Positions 16,996 through 26,114 are shown, numbered from the stretch's first letter. The stretch: DNA of 64,000 nucleotides from Arthrobacter rhizosphaerae (GCF_023062595.1 NZ_JALLAN010000004.1:277648-341647); one strand, 5' to 3'. The notes: generated by a model from the sequence alone, not told the origin. Translations and numbers: made by a program.

Positions 16996-17871
16996 CTAGA
17001 CGGAAAGGGCCGCCACTTTCTTCCGGCGGGCCTTGGCCAGGCGGGTCCCGATCAGCCCCTGCCGCGGGCTGAAGAGATAGACGACGGCGAACACGGCACC
17101 CTGTGTGAGCACCACCATGCCGCCGGAGGCAGTATCCAGGTAGTAGCTGAGGTAGATGCCGGCGATGGAGCAGGCAGCCGAGACCACCGGGGCGATCAGC
17201 AGCATCCGCGAGAACCTGTCCGTCAGCAGGTAGGCCGTGGCCCCGGGGATGATCAGCATGGCCACCACCAGCACCACGCCGACGGTTTGCAGCGCCACCA
17301 CGGACGTCAAAGCCAGCAGGCCCAGAAGCAGTGCACCCAGCCGCCGCGGCGAAAGCCCGATGGCATGGGCGTGAACCGGATCGAAGGCGTACAGGGTGAG
17401 GTCCCGCCTTTTCAGGATGAGGATGGCGAACGCCACCACCCCCAGCACCAGAACCTGGATCAGGTCCGGGACGCTGACGCCCAGGAGGTTTCCGAAAATG
17501 ATGTGGTTCAGGTCTGTCTGGCTGGGGGTGACGGAGATGAGCACGAGGCCCAGCGCGAACAGCGACGTGAACACAATCCCGATCGCGGCGTCCTCCTTTA
17601 CCCGGCTGGTGTTACGGACCACCCCGATCAGGGTCACGGCAATGAGCGCGAACACCAGGGCGCCGAGGGCGAAGGGGGCACCCACCATATAGGCGAGGAC
17701 CACTCCCGGCAGGACGGCATGGGAAACCGCGTCACCCATGAGGGACCAGCCGATCAGCACCAGCCAGCAGCTGAGGACGGCACAAACCACAGCAGCGAGC
17801 GCGGTGGTGAGGATAGCGCGGACCATGAAGTCGTAGCTGAGGGGCTCCAGCAGGAAGTCGAGGAAGTCCAT
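16996..17871 (-). CDS. Metal ABC transporter permease (ABC-3 family)
   Basis: A 291-residue membrane permease of the ZnuB/MntB/SitD family with about 8-9 hydrophobic segments. GWSLMGDAVSHAVLPGVVLAY near residue 45 is the family signature, and GVVLVVAMLIIPGATAYLLTDRF comes later. It is the last gene of a three-gene operon (binding protein, ATPase, permease), separated from the ATPase by 2 bp. Confidence 0.92.
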   Translation of the reverse strand: MDFLDFLLEPLSYDFMVRAILTTALAAVVCAVLSCWLVLIGWSLMGDAVSHAVLPGVVLAYMVGAPFALGALVFALIAVTLIGVVRNTSRVKEDAAIGIVFTSLFALGLVLISVTPSQTDLNHIIFGNLLGVSVPDLIQVLVLGVVAFAILILKRRDLTLYAFDPVHAHAIGLSPRRLGALLLGLLALTSVVALQTVGVVLVVAMLIIPGATAYLLTDRFSRMLLIAPVVSAACSIAGIYLSYYLDTASGGMVVLTQGAVFAVVYLFSPRQGLIGTRLAKARRKKVAALSV

Positions 17872-17873
17872 GC

Positions 17874-18626
17874 TCAGCCCCTTCCACGGTTGAGGACATC
17901 CAGGCCGAAGGCCATGGCCAGGTTTTCCGGCTGCAGCACCACGTCCGGCGGACCGTGCATCAGGACCTTGCGCATGAGCAGCACCGCCTCATCACACAGC
18001 TGTGGGAGGGCGTGGAGGTCATGGGTGGAGATCAGGATGGTGCAGCCGTCCGAGGCCAACTCCCGCAACAGGCGGGTGATGGTGGCCTCGGAACGCTTGT
18101 CCACCCCGGCAAAGGGTTCGTCCAGGAGCATCATGGTGGCACCCTGCGCTATGCCGCGTGCCACGAAGGCCCGCTTTTTCTGGCCCCCGGAGAGCTGCCC
18201 GATCTGGCGGTCGGCGAACTCTGTCAGCTCCACGCGGTCCAGGGCATGCTCGACGGCGGCACGGTCCGCTTTGCTGGCACGGCGGGTGAACCCCTGGTGT
18301 CCGTAGCGGCCCATCATGACGACGTCGCGGACCGATAACGGGAACTGCCAGTCCACGTCCTCACTTTGCGGCACATAGCCGATGCCGCCTTGCCTGCGCG
18401 CCTTGGAAGGCGACTCGCCCTGGATAAGGACCTTTCCGGCGTCGGGCTTGATCATCCCCATGATCACTTTGAAGAGGGTGGATTTTCCCGAACCGTTCAT
18501 CCCTACCAGTCCGCAGATGCGCGCCGGGTCCAGGGTGAGGGACGCGGCATCGAGTGCCAGGACCTCACCGTAGTGCACCGTTACTCTGTCCACGGAGATT
18601 GCAGGGGTGCCGGTCCGCTGGTTCAT
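17874..18626 (-). CDS. Metal ABC transporter ATP-binding protein
   Basis: A 250-residue ABC ATPase. Walker A is GMNGSGKST (near 42), the signature is LSGGQKKRAFVAR, and Walker B is MMLLDEPFAGVD. VPQSEDVDWQFPLSVRDVVMMGR is typical of the MntB/ZnuC-type subfamily. Its start overlaps the stop of the binding-protein gene by 4 bases, and it pairs with the permease 2 bp downstream. Confidence 0.93.
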   Translation of the reverse strand: MNQRTGTPAISVDRVTVHYGEVLALDAASLTLDPARICGLVGMNGSGKSTLFKVIMGMIKPDAGKVLIQGESPSKARRQGGIGYVPQSEDVDWQFPLSVRDVVMMGRYGHQGFTRRASKADRAAVEHALDRVELTEFADRQIGQLSGGQKKRAFVARGIAQGATMMLLDEPFAGVDKRSEATITRLLRELASDGCTILISTHDLHALPQLCDEAVLLMRKVLMHGPPDVVLQPENLAMAFGLDVLNRGRG

Positions 18627-19576
18627 GACGGAGAGCCTGTCAGTGCTTCCGTAATGGTCTTGGCGTCGTGCCGGATCAGGTCAAGGTAGGTGGGCACAGG
18701 GCCATCCGCTTCAGATAGGGAGTCAACGTAGAGAACTCCGCCGAACTTAGCATCAGTTGCACTGACAACCTGCTGCATGGGAGCGTCCGAAACTGTTGAT
18801 TCGCAAAATACTGCCGGTACCTTGTTGGCTTTGACGTACTCAATGGCCCGTGCGATTTGCTGCGGCGTGGCCTGTTGCTCGGCGTTGACGGCCCAGATGT
18901 AGACCTCGCGGAGCCCTGCGTCGCGGGCCAGGTAGGAGAAGGCGCCTTCACAGGTCACCAGGGCCCGCTGCTTTTCCGGGACAGCTGCCAGCTTCTGGAC
19001 CATCTGGTCCTGCACGGACTGGAGCTCGGCCTTGTACGCCTTGCCGTTCGCTTCAAAGACGGCGGCGTTGTCCGGGTCGAGCTTAGCGAAAGCCTTCACC
19101 ATGTTGTCGACATAGATCTGCACATTCACGGGGGACATCCAGGCGTGAGGGTTCGGCTTTCCTTCGTAGGCGTCTTCTCCGATGGGCATCGCTTTCACCC
19201 CGTCACTGACGACGGCGTGGGGAACGTCCAGTCCCTCCACGAACTGGGCGAACCACACTTCGAGGTTCAGTCCGTTGTCGAGGATGAGATCTGCCTGGGC
19301 GGCTTTGCGGATGTCTCCCGGGGTTGGTTCGTAGCCGTGAATTTCGGCGCCTGCCTTCGTAATGGACTCGACGCGGAGTTTGTCCCCGGCGACGTTGCGT
19401 GCGATGTCGGCAAGAACCGTGAAGGTGGTGAGCACTACGGGACGGTTGTCATCTCCTCCGCTCGCGCCGGGAGAGGCTCCGCCACAGGCGGCAAGGGAAA
19501 GGGTGAGTGCCGCTACAACAACGGCAACGGAGGTTCGGCGGACTACTTTGGCGCACCGAAACAAAAAGTTAGGCAT
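18623..19576 (-). CDS. Manganese-type metal ABC transporter substrate-binding lipoprotein
   Basis: A 317-residue cluster A-I binding protein with a lipoprotein signal (lipobox LAAC, Cys near 31). Putative ligands lie in EIHGYEPTPGD (His), KPNPHAWMSP (His), TCEGAFSYLA (Glu) and the late VDSLSEADGPVPTYLDL region (Asp). Glu rather than His at the third position matches Mn/Fe-type proteins (PsaA/MtsA), not zinc-type ZnuA, so I infer manganese. There is no Shine-Dalgarno sequence: TACAAT lies 7 bases before the ATG, so the mRNA is probably leaderless. Divergent from the CPBP gene across only 52 bp. Confidence 0.88.
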   Translation of the reverse strand: MPNFLFRCAKVVRRTSVAVVVAALTLSLAACGGASPGASGGDDNRPVVLTTFTVLADIARNVAGDKLRVESITKAGAEIHGYEPTPGDIRKAAQADLILDNGLNLEVWFAQFVEGLDVPHAVVSDGVKAMPIGEDAYEGKPNPHAWMSPVNVQIYVDNMVKAFAKLDPDNAAVFEANGKAYKAELQSVQDQMVQKLAAVPEKQRALVTCEGAFSYLARDAGLREVYIWAVNAEQQATPQQIARAIEYVKANKVPAVFCESTVSDAPMQQVVSATDAKFGGVLYVDSLSEADGPVPTYLDLIRHDAKTITEALTGSPS

Positions 19577-19583
19577 ACCGAAT

Positions 19584-19589
19584 ATTGTA
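19584..19589 (-). promoter_or_regulatory. -10 box TACAAT of a probable leaderless promoter
   Basis: TACAAT is 7 bases before the metal-binding-protein ATG. A TTGCGG hexamer sits 18 bases upstream as a possible -35. Confidence 0.55.
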
Positions 19590-19616
19590 GGAGACGGCTG
19601 AGGATGCCCGCAACGC

Positions 19617-19622
19617 TAGGCT
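19617..19622 (+). promoter_or_regulatory. -10 box TAGGCT of a probable leaderless promoter
   Basis: TAGGCT is 6 bases before the ATG of the CPBP protease gene, within the 52-bp divergent intergenic region. Confidence 0.5.
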
Positions 19623-19628
19623 TAACAC

Positions 19629-20378
19629 ATGGGTACAATCCAGCGGATTTCACCAGCACCACCCGAACTTCAGCGCGTCTCACCCCTGGACCTCACGGCG
19701 CTGGGCCTTTACATAGCGGCGTTCGCCCTCGCCGGCGAACTTCTGTTGCCGTTGCTTGAGCAAGTCTCTCCCAGCCCGGCCGTGGCCACCTACTTTGTAA
19801 ACCTGATCTCCAGTGTCTGCGTAGGAACTGTGGCTTTTCTCGCTGCACGGCGGATAGTGGCGCGGGACCTCAGGATCCTGGGTACCCGCCCGTGGTTCAC
19901 CCTGCTCATGGTGCCCGTCTGCATGCTCGGCATGGTGATCGTAACGACTATCCTCGTGACGCTGGCAGGAACTGTTGAGCCCTCCGCCAATCAGGCATCG
20001 GTCCAGGAATTTATCCGACAGGTGCCAGCCTGGCTCGTCGTGCCCCTGCTGGTGGTGGTGGCGCCATTTGTAGAGGAGTACTTTTTCCGGCACCTCCTGA
20101 TCGGCAAGCTCAGCCGACGGATCAACATCTGGGTGTGCTGCGGGCTCTCCGTGGTTCTTTTCGCGACGCTCCACGTGCTGGGCAAGCAGGACCTCACCCT
20201 GGCGGTGCTGTTGCCATACATTGCCATGGGAGCCTCACTGGTCTTTGTGTACGTATGGACCGGCAAGAACCTGATGTTTTCCTACTTGGTGCATGCGGCG
20301 AAGAACCTGTTGGCGGTGGTGTTCCTTTACGCCATACCGCCGGAGCTCATGGAGCAGTTGCAGCAGCTCCAGCCGTAG
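19629..20378 (+). CDS. CPBP-family intramembrane glutamic endopeptidase (CAAX protease-like)
   Basis: A 249-residue protein with about 7-8 hydrophobic segments. The three conserved CPBP motifs are present: EEYFFRHLL (EExxxR), LFATLHVLG (the FxxxH motif) and HAAKNLLAVV (HxxxN/B). Bacterial members process or protect small peptides and can act in bacteriocin immunity; no such partner is nearby. Its 3' end overlaps the convergent gene by 32 bp. Leaderless start (see the TAGGCT box). Confidence 0.87.
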   Translation: MGTIQRISPAPPELQRVSPLDLTALGLYIAAFALAGELLLPLLEQVSPSPAVATYFVNLISSVCVGTVAFLAARRIVARDLRILGTRPWFTLLMVPVCMLGMVIVTTILVTLAGTVEPSANQASVQEFIRQVPAWLVVPLLVVVAPFVEEYFFRHLLIGKLSRRINIWVCCGLSVVLFATLHVLGKQDLTLAVLLPYIAMGASLVFVYVWTGKNLMFSYLVHAAKNLLAVVFLYAIPPELMEQLQQLQP

Positions 20379-22179
20379 CGTCTGTCCCCCGGAGCGTCAG
20401 GCGTCTGGTCCCCCGGGTCCGGCCGGTGATGTAGACCTTTATGCCCTCCGTGGCATTGGTTCCGCGGAGGTAGGTGTAGTTCTCGCCAGGGTTGTAGACG
20501 GGAGGAGTATCCGGATCCGCCGCCGAGCCCGGGCCGAATTCGATGGTGTCCGAACCCACGGAGTAGCGGCCCATTGAACCGACCAGCTGGTACACACCTT
20601 CCGAAACTTCTTCCACGCCCTTGAGCACCCCTCCGGGCCTGAAAGTCAGCTCCAGGGCGAACGAAGTGTCCGCGCCGTCGAAGGTGATGTCGACGTCGGC
20701 CTGATGGCCCTTGGCTGCAACGGTCACCTCGGTGCCGAGCCGGTGCTGGACGGTTGGCCTGCCCGCAAAGTCCATGGCCGCACTGAAGCGCCCCTCATGC
20801 GATTGTTCATAGATTCCGTCAGCCCGGCGCCGTTCAGCGGGCAGCGGCAGGTAAAAGGAGGCTTCCACCAGCTCGCGAAGCCGGATGTGCTCGCCCTCGG
20901 CCAGTGTTTCCATGCTGCGGAAGGGTCCGAGGCTGAAGAAGTTGCGCGCGAGGCGCACATCGCTCAGGACACTGTTTCCGTGCCTGTACCGTAGGAAGGT
21001 GGGGTTATTCGACAACCCTGAGGCAACGCCCGACGGCGAGTGGTCGCCGCCGCCGAAGACCGTCACGGCTGTTTCCCCTTGACGGAAGCGGTATGTTCGG
21101 CAGCTCTCGAGCGTTGCCCGTTCCGGCCGCAGCTCAGCCGGCATCCGCAGTTGCTGCTGCTCCTCCTGCTGCACTTCTTCCTGTCCGTGCGGAAGTACTC
21201 CGGCGAGTCCCGGCAGGATCCTGGTCTGGGCCAGTAATTTTGCCGGTTCAAGCAGAGGGAAACCGCCCAACCAGGAGGCCGCGGCCGCGAAGTCGCTGCG
21301 CCCGTCCTGGAGGGCCATTCGCCGGTACGGCAGCAGGAACCCGGCCCCGCCGAAGTCCAGCCACTGATCCTGCCGGCGCGAAAAAACCGATTCCACCGTT
21401 CCATCCGGGTTGAACCAGGGCAGGAACGCCTCGAGGTTTTTTCGCAGGTGGTCCAGCAGTTCGGGGCGGCCAGATGCGTCGGCAATGATCAGCAGGGAAG
21501 GATTCGTAACGGCTGAGGCATACAGGGGGCTTCGCTCTGAATACATGCCGTCAGGCAACTGGTCGATGCCTTCAGCCAGCCACTCGTCGATGCGCAGGTC
21601 AATTTCAGGTCGGGGGTCCAGCCGGTGGATCTGGGCGAGTGCTGCGCATAATTCCCACCGGTGGTTTGGTGTGTGGACACCACCTTCGACAAGGGCCGGA
21701 GTGATTTTGGCGATGATTCTCCACAGCCGCGCTTCGATCTCCTGCAGCACCGCCGCGGAGCCTCCGCCCGGGACGGGGCCCGGGAGCCGGCCCTGGGCCT
21801 GGCCATGGACCTGGAGCAGCTGCACTGCCAGGCAGGCGTCGTTGATGGTGAAGGCCGAGTCCGGAGGTGAACTCAGGTTGTCTCCGCCGAACAACCCGTC
21901 GGGGCCTTGCAGCTGCTCGAGCCTTTCGAGGCAGCCAATCATGGGATCGGCCAGCTCGGGGCTGCCATGAAACCCCGATTCCGGGGAGGTGAAAACAGTT
22001 ACCAGCCCGAGCAGATGGCCCATTGCTGACCTGTGCGGCATTGCGGCCCTGGCCGCCGTCCCCTCCCGGGACGCAAGCATCGGCAGAATGGCCGCTATCT
22101 CGCGGTCGGCGTCGGCCGTTATCTTTGCCAGGAATGCCTGATCAGTCTGGGTGGTCTGTAGGATCTGTGCGCTCCGCAC
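20347..22179 (-). CDS. Uncharacterised 610-residue glycan-type protein linked to a CUT1 transporter
   Basis: I cannot assign a family with confidence. The N-terminal ~330 residues are helix-rich with aromatic/Asp motifs (PDSAFTINDACLAVQLLQVH, PNHRWELCAALAQIHRL) that suggest an alpha/alpha toroid. The second half is strand-rich (TVFGGGDHSPSGVASG, FLRYRHGNSVLSDVRLARNFFSLG, YNPGENYTYLRGTNATEGIKVYITG), as in heparinase II/III or chondroitin-lyase-type enzymes with a beta-sandwich. There is no signal peptide, so it acts in the cytoplasm. Start is GTG with GAAAGG before it. It lies 63 bp downstream of the transporter permease in the same direction, so it probably processes the imported oligosaccharide. 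Confidence 0.6.
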   Translation of the reverse strand: MRSAQILQTTQTDQAFLAKITADADREIAAILPMLASREGTAARAAMPHRSAMGHLLGLVTVFTSPESGFHGSPELADPMIGCLERLEQLQGPDGLFGGDNLSSPPDSAFTINDACLAVQLLQVHGQAQGRLPGPVPGGGSAAVLQEIEARLWRIIAKITPALVEGGVHTPNHRWELCAALAQIHRLDPRPEIDLRIDEWLAEGIDQLPDGMYSERSPLYASAVTNPSLLIIADASGRPELLDHLRKNLEAFLPWFNPDGTVESVFSRRQDQWLDFGGAGFLLPYRRMALQDGRSDFAAAASWLGGFPLLEPAKLLAQTRILPGLAGVLPHGQEEVQQEEQQQLRMPAELRPERATLESCRTYRFRQGETAVTVFGGGDHSPSGVASGLSNNPTFLRYRHGNSVLSDVRLARNFFSLGPFRSMETLAEGEHIRLRELVEASFYLPLPAERRRADGIYEQSHEGRFSAAMDFAGRPTVQHRLGTEVTVAAKGHQADVDITFDGADTSFALELTFRPGGVLKGVEEVSEGVYQLVGSMGRYSVGSDTIEFGPGSAADPDTPPVYNPGENYTYLRGTNATEGIKVYITGRTRGTRRLTLRGTDATAGAAATAP

Positions 22180-22242
22180 TGCTGCCTTTCGTGCTCCTCC
22201 TCAGTGCTGCAGGGAGGTATCTAGCTGGTTTCTACAGGGTGG

Positions 22243-23160
22243 TCAGTCCTTCAGGCCGGCGCTGACGTCGGCATTGAGGACGTATTTCTGGAAGACGAAG
22301 AACACGAGCACCAGGGGCAGGATGGAGATCACCGAGGCGCCCAGGAGAACAGGCCAGTCGATATTCTCCGCGCCCACGATGCTCCGCAGCGCCACTTGGA
22401 GGGTGTACCACTTGGGGTCGTTCAACACGATCAACGGCCAGATGTAGTCATTCCAGCGCCATTGGAAGGAGAAGATGGCCAACGTGAACAGGATGGGCCG
22501 GGACAGCGGGAGCATGATCCTGAAGAAGATGGTCAGCTCGCTGGCGCCGTCGATCCGGGCTGAATGCAGCAGGTCGTCCGGGACCGTCAGGAAGAACTGG
22601 CGGAACATGAACACACCTGTAGCGGTCAGCACAGACGGCACAATGATGCCGGACAAGGAGTTGTACAGCCCCAGATCCCGGATCACTGTGAACGTCGGGT
22701 TCAGGATCACCTCGGTGGGCAACATGGTGGTGGCGAGGATACAGACGAAGAAGAGGCGCGTACCCGCATTGTTGTACTTGGCGAGCGCGTAGCCTGTGCA
22801 AGCACTGAAGAAGACCGTCAGCACCGTGGTCACCAGCGCCACCGTTGCAGTGTTCAGGAAGTATTGAGCAAAGTCCACGCGCTCCCACGCGTCGATGAAC
22901 CCCTGGAACGTCCATTCCCTGGGGATCATGGACAGCGGATACGTGAACAGTTCGCTTCCCGGCTTGAACGAACTCAGGATGAACCACAGCAGCGGCAGGG
23001 CGTAGATGGCCACGATCAGCCACATAAGGCCGGTCAGCGGCGCGGACAGCTTGGGCCGGCCATGCCGCATGTTCTGCTTGTCCGCATTGCGGGCTGCTTC
23101 CTCGGCCCCGATGACGACGACCTCGTCCGAGACTGGAGGCAGGTTGGCAGCTGTTGTCAT
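22243..23160 (-). CDS. Carbohydrate ABC transporter permease (MalG-type, CUT1)
   Basis: A 305-residue inner-membrane permease with six predicted TM segments. The EAA loop reads DDLLHSARIDGASELTIFFRIMLPLSRP. The N-terminal ~35 residues are a cytoplasmic extension. It is the third gene of a solute-binding protein / permease / permease set, 3 bp after its partner permease. Confidence 0.92.
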   Translation of the reverse strand: MTTAANLPPVSDEVVVIGAEEAARNADKQNMRHGRPKLSAPLTGLMWLIVAIYALPLLWFILSSFKPGSELFTYPLSMIPREWTFQGFIDAWERVDFAQYFLNTATVALVTTVLTVFFSACTGYALAKYNNAGTRLFFVCILATTMLPTEVILNPTFTVIRDLGLYNSLSGIIVPSVLTATGVFMFRQFFLTVPDDLLHSARIDGASELTIFFRIMLPLSRPILFTLAIFSFQWRWNDYIWPLIVLNDPKWYTLQVALRSIVGAENIDWPVLLGASVISILPLVLVFFVFQKYVLNADVSAGLKD

Positions 23161-23163
23161 GGT

Positions 23164-24108
23164 TCAGCCCTTCTTCCGGTTGAAGCGAAGCTGGATGAGC
23201 GCGATGGCCAGCAGGACCACCATCAACACCATGGAAGCGGCACTTGCGTAGCCCACCTTGGACTGCTCAAAACCGGTCTTATAGATGTACTGGACGATCA
23301 GGACGTTCTCAGTTCCCGGACCGCCGTTGGTCAGCGCCTGGATCATGGCGAATTCCTTCATCGCATGGATGGTGGAGAGAAGGATGACCATGAACGACGT
23401 CGGCGCGATGCCAGGCAGCGTCACGTGCCGGAACCGTTGCCAGGCATTGGCCCCGTCCAGTTCCGCAGCCTCGAGCAGGGCCTCGGGAATGTTCTTCAGC
23501 GCAGCTATGAACAGAAGCATATTGAAAGCCGTGCCGCCCCAGGCCGCCGCAAAAATCACCACGGTAAGAGCCAGATTGCCGTTGCTGGACCACGGCAACG
23601 GGTTTCCACCAAGCGTGGAGATGACGAAGTTGACGAAGCCGAAGTCCTGGCCGAACATCCACTTCCAGATGACACCCACCACGATGGGCGAGATCAGCCA
23701 CGGAAGAAAGATGATGATCTTGGCCGCCGTCCGACCCCTGACCGCCCTGCTGACAAGGAGGGCGGCAACGCCGAGGGACGAGACGTAGACCAGGGGCACC
23801 GACAGCACGGTGTAAAGGAACGTACGGCTCAGTGCTGCATAGAAGGTGCTGTCAGCAAAGAGCGTCTCGAAATTTCTCAAGCCGATAAAGTTCAGCCTGC
23901 CGATGCCCCGGTAATCCGTGAATGAGTAGATGAGCCCGAGCGCCCCGGGCCAGACGAAGAACACGAGGAAGAGCACCACATTGACGCCGATGAGGATCAG
24001 CGGGGCAATGACGTAACGGTTGTGGCGCTTTTGCTGGGACTTGCTCCGCACGGCCGGCGTGCGGAGCGTCTCAGACGTTACGGTGGAGCCCGTGGTTGGG
24101 GTAGCCAC
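23164..24108 (-). CDS. Carbohydrate ABC transporter permease (MalF-type, CUT1)
   Basis: A 314-residue permease with six TM segments. The EAA loop is PEALLEAAELDGANAWQRFRHVTLPGIAPT. It sits between the binding protein and the MalG-type permease with 3-bp gaps, so the three form one operon. No ATPase gene accompanies it. Confidence 0.92.
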   Translation of the reverse strand: MATPTTGSTVTSETLRTPAVRSKSQQKRHNRYVIAPLILIGVNVVLFLVFFVWPGALGLIYSFTDYRGIGRLNFIGLRNFETLFADSTFYAALSRTFLYTVLSVPLVYVSSLGVAALLVSRAVRGRTAAKIIIFLPWLISPIVVGVIWKWMFGQDFGFVNFVISTLGGNPLPWSSNGNLALTVVIFAAAWGGTAFNMLLFIAALKNIPEALLEAAELDGANAWQRFRHVTLPGIAPTSFMVILLSTIHAMKEFAMIQALTNGGPGTENVLIVQYIYKTGFEQSKVGYASAASMVLMVVLLAIALIQLRFNRKKG

Positions 24109-24111
24109 GGC

Positions 24112-25386
24112 TTAGCCGCCGTTGTAAAGCTTCACGATGTTATCCACCGTGGTTTTTGCGTCCTGGCTGCCGCCGAGCATCTTGACAGTTTCTTCGCGCA
24201 GCGGGTCCCCGGAGAATGGTGTCGTTGCGAAGGCTTCGGAAACCACACGCTTGATGGGGTTCTCGCCCTTGCCCTCATTCTCTGCGATCTGCTGCTGGTA
24301 CAGCTCAAAGGCAGCCTGCTGGAACGGGTACTCCACCTTCAGGTCCTTGGGCGGCAGATAGCCGCCCTGCTTGGCAAACTCGGTGTAGTTGGCGTCGTCG
24401 TAGAACCAGTCAATGAACTTCTTGGCTTCCTCGTCCTGCCCGGTGTCCTTGAACGCGACCATAAAGCCGCCGCCCAGGTTTGTGGCGTTCAGCGGCTGCT
24501 TGGGCAGCGGCACGGACATCCACTCAAAGTCCTTGATGTTCTTGTTGAAGTCCGCCACCTGCCAGCTGCCCGAGTAATACGCCGCCACCTGGCCGCTCTT
24601 GAACATCGCGTTTCCGTCCTCGCCGCTGAGCCAGACGGACTTCGGCATGGTCTTGTCGTCGTTGATCTTCTGGAAGTATTCGAGCGTCTCAACGGCTTTA
24701 TCATCCGACGTGTACTTGTCGCCTTCCTTGGGGAATGCCGTGCTGCCGAACTGGTACATCATGGCGCGCAGGCGGTGGCCGGAGCGGTCCATGACCACAC
24801 CGTACTTCGCGCCGGCTTTCTCGCGGACCTCGGTGACCGCTGCAACAAATTCATCCCAGGTCCAGGAGTTCGCAATCTCTGTGGGGAATGTGACGCCGGC
24901 CTTGTCGAAGAGGCTCTTGTTGACGAACAGGCCCACGGCGGTGAGGTCGGACGGGATGGCCGGGATGGTTCCGTCCGGTGCTTCCTGCAGGAAGTTCTCA
25001 TCGATCTTCCGGTTCTTGGCAATGTCCGTCAGGTCCTGCAGCTGGGGGGCCCACAGCGGATCCAGGCCGGTAACGCGGGCCAGGGCAGGAAGGTCGTTGG
25101 CGGTGGCCGCATTCTTCAGCTTGGTGGTGATGTCAGCCGTGGGAACGTCCACTACCTCGATGGTGATGCCGGTGGCTTCCTTATACTTCTTGGCTGCTGC
25201 GGCGAAGGCACCACCTTGGTTGGTGTCGCCCGAAAGGACCAATTGAAGCGGCTTCGACGGGTCGGCCGTACCTCCGCCGCCACCGCCTCCGCAGGCGCTG
25301 AGAGCCAAGGTGGCGGCCGACAAGCCAAAGACCGCCTTTCCAAGCTGGCGACGGCTGAGCTGGGTAAAGATTGTCTTCTCTGACAC
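24112..25386 (-). CDS. Extracellular solute-binding lipoprotein (CUT1 sugar transporter)
   Basis: A 424-residue binding protein of family 1. I start at the GTG at 25386, which follows AGGAAAG; a longer frame would add 45 non-signal residues. The N-terminus has LSRRQLGKAVFG (possible Tat motif) and lipobox LSAC followed by a glycine run. EATGITIEVVDVPTADITTKLKNA and GQVAAYYSGSWQV are typical of the family. The substrate is probably an oligosaccharide, but its nature is unknown. First gene of the operon ending in the 610-residue protein. Confidence 0.9.
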   Translation of the reverse strand: MSEKTIFTQLSRRQLGKAVFGLSAATLALSACGGGGGGGTADPSKPLQLVLSGDTNQGGAFAAAAKKYKEATGITIEVVDVPTADITTKLKNAATANDLPALARVTGLDPLWAPQLQDLTDIAKNRKIDENFLQEAPDGTIPAIPSDLTAVGLFVNKSLFDKAGVTFPTEIANSWTWDEFVAAVTEVREKAGAKYGVVMDRSGHRLRAMMYQFGSTAFPKEGDKYTSDDKAVETLEYFQKINDDKTMPKSVWLSGEDGNAMFKSGQVAAYYSGSWQVADFNKNIKDFEWMSVPLPKQPLNATNLGGGFMVAFKDTGQDEEAKKFIDWFYDDANYTEFAKQGGYLPPKDLKVEYPFQQAAFELYQQQIAENEGKGENPIKRVVSEAFATTPFSGDPLREETVKMLGGSQDAKTTVDNIVKLYNGG

Positions 25387-25515
25387 TGGACTTTCCTGTC
25401 TGTTCCGTGGTTGGTACCGCAGATCCGGGACCAAGCTGGGGCGGCTAAGAACAAGTGGGTGCATCCCCAAAGTTCCTCGTTGGAAAAGCCTTTCCCACGC
25501 CTCCACTGTGACCCA

Positions 25516-25534
25516 TGTCATGACAATCTGTCAA
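25516..25534. promoter_or_regulatory. Candidate promoter/operator of the sugar transporter operon
   Basis: A perfect 10-bp palindrome TGTCATGACA (25516-25525) lies directly beside TTGACA on the minus strand (25534-25529), so a regulator would cover the -35/spacer region. No clear -10 follows. The regulator is not adjacent. Confidence 0.4.
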
Positions 25535-25640
25535 GCTTTTGATTTGACGTGATTTGCGCTCCCTCAACAGCCTGAACAAGCTCTCGGGGATCAGGTCCCA
25601 AGCTGTCCGCAAGGACCTTCCGACGCCGGCCCGATTGCCG

Positions 25641-25646
25641 TATTTT
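25641..25646 (+). promoter_or_regulatory. -10 box TATTTT of a probable leaderless promoter
   Basis: TATTTT is 6 bases before the ATG of the VOC gene. Confidence 0.4.
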
Positions 25647-25652
25647 CGTTCC

Positions 25653-26093
25653 ATGGCACTGAACATCCAGATAGCAGTCGACTGCAAAAATCCCCATGAG
25701 CTCGCCGACTGGTGGGCCGAAACCCTCGACTGGGCGGTGGAACCGCAGGACGAATCCTTCATCCGCTCCATGATCGAGCAGGGATTCGCGACAGAGGCCG
25801 AGACGCGCATTCACCAGGGAAGGCTTGTCTGGCGCGAGGGCGCCGCCATCCGGCCACCGGAAGAGATCGATGCCAAGCAGCCAACACGCCGCATCCTGTT
25901 CCAGTCTGTTCCGGACGAGAAAACCGTGAAAAACCGGATTCATTGGGATGTCAGGATTGAAAGCGCAGACAAGGACGAGGTGCGGAAAGCACTGGAAGCC
26001 CGGGGCGCAACGTTCCTCTGGTCAGCCAGCCAAGGGCCGCATTCCTGGCACACCATGGCCGATCCCGAGGGCAACGAGTTCTGCATCAGCTAG
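25653..26093 (+). CDS. VOC-superfamily (glyoxalase/bleomycin-resistance fold) protein
   Basis: A 146-residue single-domain protein. IQIAVDCKNPHELADWWAETLDW is the classic first beta-alpha unit, and HWDVRIESADKDEVRKALEARGA then MADPEGNEFCIS the second. It resembles glyoxalase_6-type proteins whose substrate is unknown. The ATG at 25653 is chosen because the 33 residues before it do not fit the fold and a TATTTT box sits 6 bases upstream. menB follows after 21 bp but has its own -10 box. Confidence 0.85.
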   Translation: MALNIQIAVDCKNPHELADWWAETLDWAVEPQDESFIRSMIEQGFATEAETRIHQGRLVWREGAAIRPPEEIDAKQPTRRILFQSVPDEKTVKNRIHWDVRIESADKDEVRKALEARGATFLWSASQGPHSWHTMADPEGNEFCIS

Positions 26094-26102
26094 CACGATT
26101 AC

Positions 26103-26108
26103 TAGACT
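26103..26108 (+). promoter_or_regulatory. -10 box TAGACT of a probable leaderless promoter (menB)
   Basis: TAGACT is 6 bases before the GTG of menB; there is no Shine-Dalgarno sequence. Confidence 0.55.
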
Positions 26109-26114
26109 CGGTGT

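Noticed and set aside
19567..19582. TTAGGCATACC as a DtxR/MntR box at the metal transporter
   Set aside because: Only a partial match, and it covers the start codon region; too weak to call although a metal regulator is expected.
22564..25383. Long open frames opposite the sugar transporter permeases and binding protein
   Set aside because: Composition follows the complement of real coding sequence, and no motif or ribosome site supports them.
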